Below are positions 9,650 to 19,262 of a DNA stretch of 64,000 bases, piece by piece; positions within the stretch are counted from its first letter, which is position 1; the number at the start of each line of letters is the position of its first letter. This DNA comes from an uncultured Lachnospiraceae bacterium (GTDB lineage: Bacteria; Bacillota; Clostridia; Lachnospirales; Lachnospiraceae): assembly GCA_947626745.1 (NCBI GenBank), contig CANQTF010000001.1, forward strand, positions 1-64,000. Reading direction: 5' to 3'. The position numbers and the translations under genes were made by a program. The notes below the pieces were generated by a model, which was given only the letters and a program-made list of their open reading frames with translations, did not search any database and had not been told where the DNA came from.

Positions 9650-10269
9650 GTGAATCAAATTGCTACAGGGAAGTTTATTGCCGGCTGCAGAAAAGAAAAA
9701 GGATTGACGCAAGCGCAATTAGCAGAAAAGCTAAACATTACCGACAGAGCTGTTTCTAAATGGGAAACGGGGAAATGTATGCCCGATTCCTCTATTATGT
9801 TGGCGCTTTGCAATATTTTGGATGTTACTGTCAACGAACTATTGACTGGGGAGAGGATAGAAATGGATCATTATGAAGAAAAAGTAAACGAAAACCTCAT
9901 CGAATTAAAAAGAAAAGATGAGAATAATATGAACAAGAACGCCATAATAGCAACGATATACACAATCGCCATGGTGATTGGCATTATGGTATGCTGTATA
10001 TGCGATATCGCTGTTTCGGGGGCCCTGACATGGTCGCTTATTGTGCTTAGCGCTGTCTTGGTTACATGGATCGTGTCTTTTCCGGTTATATTGCTGGGAA
10101 AGAAAGGCGTGCGATCCCATTTACATTTTTGATCAACATTGCATTGTCAAAAATGATCGGGGAGCCTGTAATCGATATTTGGGATATATTATCCGTATTT
10201 ATTCTGTTTATTATGGCAGCTGCTTTTATCATTGGAGATTATGCAAGGAAAAAGGGTTATATAAGATAA
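9650..10269 (+). pseudogene. XRE-family HTH regulator with C-terminal membrane segments, apparently frameshifted
   Basis: GTG start at 9650 after AAAGGAGG; HTH 'KGLTQAQLAEKLNITDRAVSKWETGKCMPD'. The frame ends at 10132, but the +2 frame continues a membrane protein to 10269 (IPFTFLINIALSKMIG...DYARKKGYIR); a 1-nt deletion near 10113 would explain it. Confidence 0.6.
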
Positions 10270-10407
10270 TCTCCGGTCGTAGAAATAAAAAGCGGGGCGC
10301 GGCATTTTTTGGAGACGATCAATAATTTTGAGAGAAAAATAAGAGAATGCTTATATACTTGTGTAGGTGGAATTCCCGGAGATAAAAAATGGGATGAGGT
10401 ATGCGGA

Positions 10408-10650
10408 ATGAAAAGTTACATATTGGACCTGAACTCGATCGAGCGGGTCAAAGGGTTTGTCACCGCGATCGTGGGATTTGACGGATATTTTGATCTGGTG
10501 TCCGGCAGATATGTGATCGACGCGAAATCCATTATGGGGATCTTTTCCATGGATCTGTCCAAAAACGTGGAGTTCAGGATCTTGGAGACCAATGACAGGA
10601 TCGCGGAGGTGGAAGCCGCGATCGCGCCGTATCTGGCACAGGAGAGTTAG
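10408..10650 (+). CDS. HPr-family phosphocarrier-like protein
   Basis: 80-aa HPr-like fold pattern (ATG at 10408): 'GRYVIDAKSIMGIFSMDLSKNVEFRIL'. No obvious canonical phosphorylatable His, so HPr-like only. Confidence 0.65.
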   Translation: MKSYILDLNSIERVKGFVTAIVGFDGYFDLVSGRYVIDAKSIMGIFSMDLSKNVEFRILETNDRIAEVEAAIAPYLAQES

Positions 10651-10673
10651 TCGTATAGGACGCAGACACAGGA

Positions 10674-10710
10674 CTGCCGGCATATGAGTGATCGTATGCC
10701 GGCAGTTTTT
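10674..10710 (+). terminator. Rho-independent terminator after HPr-like gene
   Basis: CTGCCGGCATA-tgagtgatcg-TATGCCGGCAG followed by TTTTT. Confidence 0.9.
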
Positions 10711-10741
10711 GAAACGGACGGGAGTTGAGACAAGGAGCGCT

Positions 10742-11884
10742 ATGAAATTCATACATTTGGCGGACCTGCATCTGGGTAAGCGGGTAAACGGATTCTCCAT
10801 GCTGGAGGATCAGAAATATGTTTTGGAGCAGGTACTGGAAACGGTGGCTGAGGAGAAGGCGGACGGCGTGTTCCTATCGGGCGATATCTACGACAAACAG
10901 ATACCGCCTGTGGAGGCTGTGAGGCTTTGCGACGACTTCCTGACGCGATTGGCCGAGCGGCATGTGTCGGTGTATCTGATCGGCGGCAACCACGACAGCG
11001 CGGAGCGTCTGTCGTTCGGAGCCAGGCTTATGTCCGGCAGCGGGATCTATCTGTCGCCCGCGTATGACGGTAATGTGGCCAGGGTGACGGTCAGCGACGG
11101 TTACGGGCCGCTCGACATCTGGCTCCTGCCGTTCTTCAGGCCGGCGCAGGTGCGCGCCGTGTGGGGAGAGGAAGCGGAGGAGATCAGGACCTGTCAGGAG
11201 GCGCTTGCCTTTGTGCTTGGCAGACTGCCGCTCGACAAGGAACGCAGGAACGTCCTGCTGGCGCATCAGTTCGTCTCCGGCGGCGTCGTGTGCGATTCGG
11301 AAGAACATGCGGTGGGCGGGCTGGAACAGGTGGATGCGGCCGATTTCGCGGATTTCGACTATGTCGCGCTGGGGCATCTCCACAAGGCGCAGCACATCGG
11401 CACGGAGCGCGTGCGCTATGCCGGAACGCTGCTGAAATATTCCTTTTCCGAGGTGGGACACCGCAAGAGCATCACGGTGGTCGAACTGCGGGAGAAGGGA
11501 AACGTGGAGATCCGGGAGAGGCCCGTCAGGCCGCTTCACGAGATGCGCGGGATACGCGGCAGTTATGCGGAAGTGACGAGCAGGGCAAACTATGAAAATA
11601 CGGACACGCAGGACTACGTGCGCATCACGCTGACGGACGAGGAAGATATCTTCGACGCCGCCGGGAAGCTGCGCAGCATCTATCCGAATCTGATGCAGCT
11701 GGATTATGACAATGTGAGGACCAGAATGCATCAGGGCGTTGCGGTGTCGGAGACCGAGGAGGAAAAAGACCCGCTCACACTGGCGGAAGAACTGTTTGTC
11801 CTGCAGAACAACAAGCCTATGAGCGACGGGCAGCGCGAGTACCTGCGAAAGCTCGCCCGCACGGTGTGGGAGGAGGAACGATAG
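10742..11884 (+). CDS. sbcD: Exonuclease SbcCD subunit D
   Basis: Metallophosphoesterase motifs HLADLHLGK, GDIYD, GGNHDS; adjacent to sbcC. Confidence 0.95.
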   Translation: MKFIHLADLHLGKRVNGFSMLEDQKYVLEQVLETVAEEKADGVFLSGDIYDKQIPPVEAVRLCDDFLTRLAERHVSVYLIGGNHDSAERLSFGARLMSGSGIYLSPAYDGNVARVTVSDGYGPLDIWLLPFFRPAQVRAVWGEEAEEIRTCQEALAFVLGRLPLDKERRNVLLAHQFVSGGVVCDSEEHAVGGLEQVDAADFADFDYVALGHLHKAQHIGTERVRYAGTLLKYSFSEVGHRKSITVVELREKGNVEIRERPVRPLHEMRGIRGSYAEVTSRANYENTDTQDYVRITLTDEEDIFDAAGKLRSIYPNLMQLDYDNVRTRMHQGVAVSETEEEKDPLTLAEELFVLQNNKPMSDGQREYLRKLARTVWEEER

Positions 11885-11887
11885 GCT

Positions 11888-14644
11888 ATGAGACCGCTTA
11901 CATTGACTTTATCGGCGTTCGGCCCCTATGCCGGCGTGACGGATATACCGTTTGAAAAGCTGGGAGACCGTGGCCTGTATCTGATCACGGGGGACACGGG
12001 ATCGGGAAAAACATTTCTGTTTGATGCGATCGTTTTCGCCCTGTACGGCGAGGCCAGCGGCAGCGCGAGGGAGACGTCCATGTTCCGCTCCAAATACGCC
12101 GATGATGACGCAGAGACTTATGTGGCGCTGCGGTTTGCGCATCGGGAGGCCGTGTATGAGGTCACGAGAAGACCGGAGTATCTGCGGCCCGCGAGGCGGG
12201 GAAGCGGCATGACGGTGAGCCGCGCCGAGGCGACGCTTGTGTATCCGGACGGCCATGTGGTGACAAAAAGCAGAGATGTGACTGCGGCGGTGACAGAGCT
12301 GTTAGGCATAGACCGCAGCCGCTTCACACAGATCGCCATGATCGCGCAGGGAGATTTCCTGCGGCTTCTCTACGCCAGAACGGAGGAGCGCAGCGGCATC
12401 TTCCGCGAGATATTCCACACGCGGGCTTACGCGGTGCTGCAGGAGAAGCTGAAAGCGGAGTCGGGCGCGCTCAGACAGCAGTGTGAAGAGCTGGACAAGC
12501 GCATCGAACAGTACAGGGACGGCATTTTGTGGGAGGAGGAGCGGACGGTCAGCCCGGAAACTCTGCACACTACGGAAGAATTGCTGCGGGAGCTGGACGA
12601 CACGCTGGCATGGCAGAGCGAGAGAATGGAAGAACTGCTGCGGGAGCTTCGGGAGATCGACGTTTCGCTGGAGCAGAACAGCCAGATGATCGGCATGGCG
12701 CGCACGGAGCAAGCCATGCGGGAGGAGGCGGACAGGGCAGCGCAGGAGGCCGCCCGCATCGAGCCGGATATCGCGCCCCTGCGCGCCAGACTGGAGGAAC
12801 TTCGCGGGGAGAAGGAGCGGTACGAAACGATGCGCCGCCGTCTGCATTCCGAGGAGGAGAAATTGCCCGCCTACGAGGAAACGGAGAAGCTTAGCGGGGA
12901 GGCGGACAGGATCCGGGAGGAGGCAGAACTGCTGCAGAAGACGCATGATGCCAAGGCGGCGGAGACGGAGCGGCTCCGGGAGGCCCTCGCCCGCGGCGCA
13001 GAGCGCATCGATGCGCTGCAAGATGCGGAAGTGCAGATACTGCGGCTCACACAGCAGACGGAGCAGAGCAGGAAGCGGATCGCCGTATGGGGGGAGCTGC
13101 TCGGGCTGTCCGGCGAGGTGAAGCGTCTTGCACAGGAGCTTCTGGACAGGCAGGAGCAATACCGCGCGGCGTCCGCAAGGCAGAGGGAAGAAAAGGCTGC
13201 CTATGAACGGCTGCAGCAGAGATATCTGGACGAGCAGGCGGGCGTTCTGGCCGGACAGCTTCGGGAAGGCGAACCGTGTCCCGTATGCGGATCGCTTACA
13301 CACCCGCAGCCCGCCGGAAGCTGCGAGGACGCGCCCGACAGAGAGACGGTCAGGAAGGCCAGGGCGCTGTGGGAACAGGCGGACTTTGCCATGCGTGATG
13401 CCAGTACACAGGCGGGACGCGCAAAAGGCGCGCTCGACAACATGGCGCAGACGCTCCAAAACAGGCTGTCGGCCGAAGGGATCGACGGCGGGGATGAGGA
13501 GCGGACGGAAGAACTGCTCCAAAACAGCCTGGAGCAGGAGAAAAACGCCGCGGACAAGCTTGGCCGGGAATTGCAGGAGGCGGAGCAGCGCAGGGACGAG
13601 AGAGAGAAGCTGGCGGCGCGGCAGAAAAAGCTGGAGAGCGACCTGTGCGAGGCGGAGCAGCGCTGTAAGGAAACGGAAGAGGAGATAGCAAGGCTGAGGA
13701 CCCGGACACAGATCCTGGCGGACAGGATCAGCGAGAAACAGGGCAGCCTGTCACATGAGACAAAGGCTGGGGCGGAGAAGAGCATCGCGGAGAAAAGGGA
13801 GGCTCTCGCGGCATACGAACAGGCGGTCAGGCTGGCGGAGGAGTCCTGTACCGAGACAGAGAATGCCTATCAAAGTGCAGTCCAGAGGAGGGAGACGCTG
13901 CGCGGACAGCTTGCGCAGGACGGACAGGCGGCATGTCTGGAAGAACTGCTTAAGAAGCAGGAGAAGCTGTCGGAGCACAGGAGACAGCGGCAGGAGGCAC
14001 AGCAGAGGATCGCATACAGATATGAGACGGACAGGAAGCTGCGGGACGCCATAGCAGGGCAGAGCGAGGCCCTGAGCGCCGCACAGGAGCGGTGGGGTAT
14101 GGTGCGGGAGCTGTCAAACACCGTGAACGGCAATCTGACCGGCAAGGATAAGATCATGTTGGAAACGTATGTGCAGATGCATTACTTTGACAGGATACTG
14201 CGGCGGGCGAACACAAGGTTCATGGTGATGAGCGCCGGACAGTACGAATTGAAACGGTCTGCACAGGCGGACAGCCTAAAGAGGCAGAGCGGGCTGGAGT
14301 TAGACGTGACGGATCACTATAACGGCACGCAGCGCAGCGTAAGGACGCTGTCCGGCGGGGAGGCTTTTCTGGCGTCCCTGTCCTTGGCGCTCGGGCTGTC
14401 TGACGAGATCCAATCGGTTTCCGGCGGCATCACGCTGGAGACTATGTTTGTGGACGAGGGCTTCGGTTCTCTCGACGAAGCGGCGCTGCATCAGGCGCTT
14501 CACGCACTTGCGGGGCTGACGGAAGGAAACCGGCTCGTGGGGATCATATCCCATGTGAGCGAGCTGAAAGAGCGGATCGACAGGCAGGTGATCGTCACAA
14601 AGGACGCCCTCACAGGCAGCAGCGTGTGCCTCGTGACACAGTGA
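11888..14644 (+). CDS. sbcC: Exonuclease SbcCD subunit C (SMC-like ATPase)
   Basis: Walker A GDTGSGKTF, coiled coils, Zn-hook CPVC, C-terminal LSGGEAFLASLSLALGLS. Confidence 0.96.
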   Translation: MRPLTLTLSAFGPYAGVTDIPFEKLGDRGLYLITGDTGSGKTFLFDAIVFALYGEASGSARETSMFRSKYADDDAETYVALRFAHREAVYEVTRRPEYLRPARRGSGMTVSRAEATLVYPDGHVVTKSRDVTAAVTELLGIDRSRFTQIAMIAQGDFLRLLYARTEERSGIFREIFHTRAYAVLQEKLKAESGALRQQCEELDKRIEQYRDGILWEEERTVSPETLHTTEELLRELDDTLAWQSERMEELLRELREIDVSLEQNSQMIGMARTEQAMREEADRAAQEAARIEPDIAPLRARLEELRGEKERYETMRRRLHSEEEKLPAYEETEKLSGEADRIREEAELLQKTHDAKAAETERLREALARGAERIDALQDAEVQILRLTQQTEQSRKRIAVWGELLGLSGEVKRLAQELLDRQEQYRAASARQREEKAAYERLQQRYLDEQAGVLAGQLREGEPCPVCGSLTHPQPAGSCEDAPDRETVRKARALWEQADFAMRDASTQAGRAKGALDNMAQTLQNRLSAEGIDGGDEERTEELLQNSLEQEKNAADKLGRELQEAEQRRDEREKLAARQKKLESDLCEAEQRCKETEEEIARLRTRTQILADRISEKQGSLSHETKAGAEKSIAEKREALAAYEQAVRLAEESCTETENAYQSAVQRRETLRGQLAQDGQAACLEELLKKQEKLSEHRRQRQEAQQRIAYRYETDRKLRDAIAGQSEALSAAQERWGMVRELSNTVNGNLTGKDKIMLETYVQMHYFDRILRRANTRFMVMSAGQYELKRSAQADSLKRQSGLELDVTDHYNGTQRSVRTLSGGEAFLASLSLALGLSDEIQSVSGGITLETMFVDEGFGSLDEAALHQALHALAGLTEGNRLVGIISHVSELKERIDRQVIVTKDALTGSSVCLVTQ

Positions 14645-14665
14645 CGCCGCGTATTTTAGCGATAT

Positions 14666-14694
14666 TTGCGCAAGGTTCTTTTTTGTGTTATGAT
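14666..14694 (+). promoter_or_regulatory. Candidate sigma-70 promoter for cls
   Basis: TTGCGC-17 bp-TATGAT. Confidence 0.5.
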
Positions 14695-14742
14695 ATTCTA
14701 ATAAGCTCATACGGGAAGGACGTATGACGGCGAGGTTGGAAG

Positions 14743-16275
14743 ATGAGAAAATTTTTGCATTTGGCTTTGAACAGAGTAGTGATCACGGCGCTTCTTGTGA
14801 TCCTGCAGATCGGTTTCTTTATGCTGGAGATATTCCGGTGGGGCAATTACTATGTGGTGATCGCGATAGCCCTGCGGTTTATCAGTCTGGGAGCGGTGGT
14901 GGTGATCCTGCTCAGGTCGAGCGACCCGGCGGTGAAGCTGGCGTGGATCGTACCGATCCTGCTGTTCCCTCTGTTCGGCGGCATCATGTATCTCGCTTTC
15001 GGACATGTCTTCCTGCCGGGGAAGCTGCGCCGGGGCTGGGAGCTGACATCGCGCCAGATCGCGGGGAATCTGGTGCAGAGACCGGAGATACTCGACAGGC
15101 TGCAGGAGGAAGCGCCGGACATCGCAAACCAGAGCAGATATCTGCTTAGCTATGCGGGAACGCCGATATGGGACCACACATCGACGGTGTACTATCCGGA
15201 AGGTCTGCCCTATTGGAAACAGCTGCTGGAGGATCTTGAACTGGCGCAGCATTACATCTTTCTGGAATATTTTATTCTGGGAGAAGGCAGGATGTGGAAC
15301 GCGGTGTTGGAGGTGCTGGAGCGCAAGGTCAAGGAGGGCGTGGAAGTCCGTCTGATCTATGACGATGTCGGAAGCGTCTTTACGCTGCCGAAGAACTATG
15401 ATCAGATCATGGAGAGGAAAGGGATCAAGTGTATCGCTTTCAACAGGATCATACCTTTCATGGCGCTGATCCTGAACAACAGGGATCACAGAAAGATCAC
15501 CGTGATCGACGGCAGGATCGGGTACACCGGCGGCATCAATATGGCGGACGAATACATCAATCATACCCATCCCCACGGCGATCACTGGAAGGACGCCGGC
15601 ATCCGCATCGAGGGGGAGGCCGTGCAGAACTTTACGGTGATGTTTCTGCAGATGTGGAATGTGGCGCGCTATACGGAGGAGGATTACGGCCCCTACCTGT
15701 ACCGGTTTACGGACAGGCCCGAGGCTGCCGGTTATGTGCAGCCCTATATGGATTCGCCGCTGGACGGGGAACTGATCGGCGAGAGCGTCTATCTGAACAT
15801 GATCGGCTGCGCCAGAAAATACATCTATATCTTTACGCCGTATCTGGTCACGGACAATGAGGTCGTCACGGCGCTTAAGCTGGCGGCGAAGCGCGGCGTC
15901 GACGTGCGTATCGTGACGCCCGGCGTGCCCGACAAGAAAACGATCTATTGGCTGACGCAGTCCAACTATCAGCCGTTAGTCGAGGCCGGAGTCAAGATAT
16001 ACCAGTATACGCCGGGCTTTCTGCATTCCAAGTGCGTGCTCTGCGATGACGAGTCTGCCGTCGTGGGGACGGTGAATTTCGATTACCGCAGTTTTTATCA
16101 CCATTTCGAGTGCGGGGCGTTCCTGTACCGGGTGGATGCCATACAGGATCTCAAAAAGGATATGGAGGAGACGTTCGCAGTGTCGGAACGCATCACGATG
16201 GACTGGTGCAGGAAGAAATTCGTGAAGACAAATGTGATCGGTCCGGTATTGAAATTATTTTCACCGCTGTTGTGA
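14743..16275 (+). CDS. cls: Cardiolipin synthase (phospholipase D superfamily)
   Basis: Two HKD motifs (DHRKITVIDGRIGYTGG; HSKCVLCDDESAVVGTVNFD) and N-terminal TM segments. Confidence 0.93.
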   Translation: MRKFLHLALNRVVITALLVILQIGFFMLEIFRWGNYYVVIAIALRFISLGAVVVILLRSSDPAVKLAWIVPILLFPLFGGIMYLAFGHVFLPGKLRRGWELTSRQIAGNLVQRPEILDRLQEEAPDIANQSRYLLSYAGTPIWDHTSTVYYPEGLPYWKQLLEDLELAQHYIFLEYFILGEGRMWNAVLEVLERKVKEGVEVRLIYDDVGSVFTLPKNYDQIMERKGIKCIAFNRIIPFMALILNNRDHRKITVIDGRIGYTGGINMADEYINHTHPHGDHWKDAGIRIEGEAVQNFTVMFLQMWNVARYTEEDYGPYLYRFTDRPEAAGYVQPYMDSPLDGELIGESVYLNMIGCARKYIYIFTPYLVTDNEVVTALKLAAKRGVDVRIVTPGVPDKKTIYWLTQSNYQPLVEAGVKIYQYTPGFLHSKCVLCDDESAVVGTVNFDYRSFYHHFECGAFLYRVDAIQDLKKDMEETFAVSERITMDWCRKKFVKTNVIGPVLKLFSPLL

Positions 16276-16300
16276 CGGCGGCGGAGAGAAAGGAAGTCAT

Positions 16301-17011
16301 ATGTTACGTTTTATACAGGTTATCGTGTGTAATCTGCCGAGACTCTATATGATACCGAAGATGAGGTATAAGGCGAGGAGCAGCAGATACACGGAGGAAC
16401 AGCGGTATGCATATGCGAGGCTGACGGTGGAACGCATGAAACGGTCGGGGCATATCACCACGCACGGTTACGGCATGGAGAATCTGCCTAAGGAGGGCGG
16501 CTATGTCATGTTTCCGAATCATCAGGGCAAATACGATGCGCTCGGCATCATAGCGACTCACGACAAGCCGTGCTCCGTGGTGATCGACGACGCGAAATCA
16601 CACGTGATCCTGACGACGCAGTTTGTGGATATGCTGCACGGCAAACGGCTGGTGAAGGACGATATGAGACAGTCGGTGCGGCTTATCTCGGAGGTGGCCG
16701 CGGAGGTCGCACAGGGCCGGCGCTATATCATTTTCCCGGAGGGCGGCTATTTCCACAATCACAACGAGGTGCGGGAGTTTAAGCCGGGCTGCTTCAAGAG
16801 CGCGATGAAGGCGAAAGCGCCGATCGTGCCGGTGGTCCTGATCGATTCGTATAAGGTATTCGAGGAGTGGTCGCTCAAGCCGGTCACGACGCAGGTACAC
16901 TATCTGCCGGCGATCACTTACGAGCAGTATAAGGGTATGAGCACCTTGGAGGTGTCCGATATGGTTCACGGACAGATCAAAAGCTATATTGCCAAGGTTA
17001 CAAAACAGTGA
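16301..17011 (+). CDS. plsC: 1-acyl-sn-glycerol-3-phosphate acyltransferase family
   Basis: NHQGKYD (NHxxxxD) and FPEGGYF motifs. Confidence 0.85.
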   Translation: MLRFIQVIVCNLPRLYMIPKMRYKARSSRYTEEQRYAYARLTVERMKRSGHITTHGYGMENLPKEGGYVMFPNHQGKYDALGIIATHDKPCSVVIDDAKSHVILTTQFVDMLHGKRLVKDDMRQSVRLISEVAAEVAQGRRYIIFPEGGYFHNHNEVREFKPGCFKSAMKAKAPIVPVVLIDSYKVFEEWSLKPVTTQVHYLPAITYEQYKGMSTLEVSDMVHGQIKSYIAKVTKQ

Positions 17012-17036
17012 TGTCTGAAAACGGGAGATAAGGGTT

Positions 17037-19235
17037 ATGCAGATCATGCAGGGAGTATGGCTTTGTATTCATATATTCGGGGTTCTGGTGTCGTTTTTCC
17101 TTCTGGCTTCCATATTAAAGCAAAAGGATTCGGGCTATAAGAACAGGCTGATCATGACGGTGAGCTGCTGTCTGATAGCGCTCGTGTCGCGCAGCCTTTT
17201 TATCACGGCAGGACCGGATATGCGGGAGCTTATCGCGCTCGGCAAGACGGAGTATCTGGGAAAGTGCTTTGCCAATTTTCTGGCCCTGTCCTTCGTGCTC
17301 TCCTACTATAAGATACAGTGGCCGCGCAGACTGATGCTCACGCTTTTCGGCATCAATCTGGCATTCTTCGGCATCATTATGACCTGTGACTATCATCACC
17401 TCTACTATACGTCCTATGAGATCGCCGCTACCGGCAACGGCAATATCCTGATACTCGGCAAAGCGCCGCTCTATTATTTCTATATGCTGTTCTGTCTGGT
17501 GGAGATGATCCTGTATCTCTATGTCTGCATCAATCCGTCCTATCATCAGAAGAAAAAGGGCGCACAGGCGATCCAAGGGCTTCTGATCGCCGCGGGGATC
17601 CTGCCGTTCTTCATGCTGCTGCTGTATCTGAGCGGCGTCACGGGCGGATTCGATACGACGCCCCTCGGCATCTTCTGTTCGGTCGTGTGCCTCTTTATGG
17701 CGGTCAACCGATACGGGCTGTTCGATCTGGTGCAGAATGCGAAGGAGGCCGTGATCGAGAGCATGGACGAGGGTATCATCGTGTCGGACAACCAGATGAA
17801 ATTCCTCTATGCAAATCCGGCAGCCTGTGAACTTTTTCCGGATATGAAGCTGGGGGAGGGCAACGTCAGCGAATCGGAGATCCAGGCGATCTACGAACAG
17901 ACCGGCACGGTGCTGGAGTTAAAGGATAAGAGCTATGAGATCAGGAACGCGGAGATACGCGACGAGGTGCAGGTGCAGGGCTACATGCTGTCTGTCATAG
18001 ATGTGACCGATGTGATGGCACAGGCGAAGCTGATGCGGGAGCTTGCGGAGAAGGCGGAGAACGCTTCCCGCGCGAAATCGGCGTTTCTAGCAAATATGAG
18101 CCACGAGATACGGACGCCTATGAACGCGATCTTAGGTATGACGGAGATCGCGCTTCGGGGAAAACTCGACGAGCAGCAGCGGGATGCCATCGAGCAGATC
18201 AAATCAGCCAGCATGACGCTGTTGACGATCATCAACGATATTCTGGATTTTTCCAAAATGGAGTCCGGCAAAATGGAGATCGTGGAGGCGGATTACGATG
18301 TCAAGACGCTGGTGCAGGACGTGTATCATATCTTTTCCGGCAAGGTGGAGGAGAAGAACCTGCGTCTGGAGATCGGGATCGATCCCGCGATGCCGAAGGG
18401 GCTGCACGGCGACGAGATCCGTCTGAAGCAGGTGCTGATCAATCTGGTGAACAATGCCGTGAAGTTCACGGAGCAGGGGAGCATACAGCTGAACGTCGGC
18501 TATGAGAAAGCCGGGGAGGATATCCTGCTCAAAGCGTCGGTGAAGGACACCGGCATCGGGATCAAGGAGGAGGATCTGGAGCGTATCTTCAACTCCTTCG
18601 AGCAGTCCGACACGTTCAGGAACCGCAAGAAGGAGGGCAGCGGTCTGGGACTCGCTATCTCCAGACAACTGATCTCTCTGATGGGCGGGGAGATCCATGT
18701 GGAGAGCGAATACCGGCACGGCAGCAATTTTTACTTTGAAGTGCCGCAGCGAGTCGTAGATGAGACTCCCTGCGGGGCGCTGGAGCTGAGCGAGAAGCAG
18801 CCGCGCACGCCGCAGACAACGAATTACGAGGACTTCCGTGCGCCGAATGCCAAGGTGCTCATCGTGGACGATAATCTGGTCAACAGAAAAGTGGCGGTGG
18901 GGCTGATGCGCCCGTTTGCCATGCAGGTGGATACCGCCAAGAGCGGCAGCGAAGCGATCGGGATGATAAAGAAAAAGAGATACGATCTGATCTTCATGGA
19001 TCACATGATGCCGGATATGGACGGCGTGGAGACCACGCACATCATCAGGCAGATGGAGGGCGCGTATTACCGGGAAGTGCCGATCATCGCGCTGACTGCC
19101 AATGCGATCAGCGGCGTCAAGGAGATGTTCCTCGAGGAGGGCATGAACGATTTTATCCCGAAGCCGATCAACATCAAGGAGCTGAGCGAGAAGATCCTCG
19201 CGTGGCTTCCCTTTGAACTTCTGGAAAACGCCTGA
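17037..19235 (+). CDS. Hybrid sensor histidine kinase with N-terminal 7TM region and C-terminal receiver
   Basis: HisKA 'FLANMSHEIRTPMNAILGM', HATPase motifs, receiver 'VLIVDDNLVNRKVA...IFMDHMMPDMDGVE'. Confidence 0.95.
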   Translation: MQIMQGVWLCIHIFGVLVSFFLLASILKQKDSGYKNRLIMTVSCCLIALVSRSLFITAGPDMRELIALGKTEYLGKCFANFLALSFVLSYYKIQWPRRLMLTLFGINLAFFGIIMTCDYHHLYYTSYEIAATGNGNILILGKAPLYYFYMLFCLVEMILYLYVCINPSYHQKKKGAQAIQGLLIAAGILPFFMLLLYLSGVTGGFDTTPLGIFCSVVCLFMAVNRYGLFDLVQNAKEAVIESMDEGIIVSDNQMKFLYANPAACELFPDMKLGEGNVSESEIQAIYEQTGTVLELKDKSYEIRNAEIRDEVQVQGYMLSVIDVTDVMAQAKLMRELAEKAENASRAKSAFLANMSHEIRTPMNAILGMTEIALRGKLDEQQRDAIEQIKSASMTLLTIINDILDFSKMESGKMEIVEADYDVKTLVQDVYHIFSGKVEEKNLRLEIGIDPAMPKGLHGDEIRLKQVLINLVNNAVKFTEQGSIQLNVGYEKAGEDILLKASVKDTGIGIKEEDLERIFNSFEQSDTFRNRKKEGSGLGLAISRQLISLMGGEIHVESEYRHGSNFYFEVPQRVVDETPCGALELSEKQPRTPQTTNYEDFRAPNAKVLIVDDNLVNRKVAVGLMRPFAMQVDTAKSGSEAIGMIKKKRYDLIFMDHMMPDMDGVETTHIIRQMEGAYYREVPIIALTANAISGVKEMFLEEGMNDFIPKPINIKELSEKILAWLPFELLENA

Positions 19236-19262
19236 GAGGCCGCCATATGGCGGCGGATCCGA

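Noticed and set aside
19239-19254. GCCGCCATATGGCGGC palindrome between convergent genes as a regulatory element
   Set aside because: Most likely a simple transcription-end hairpin between convergent genes; no U tract or other support.
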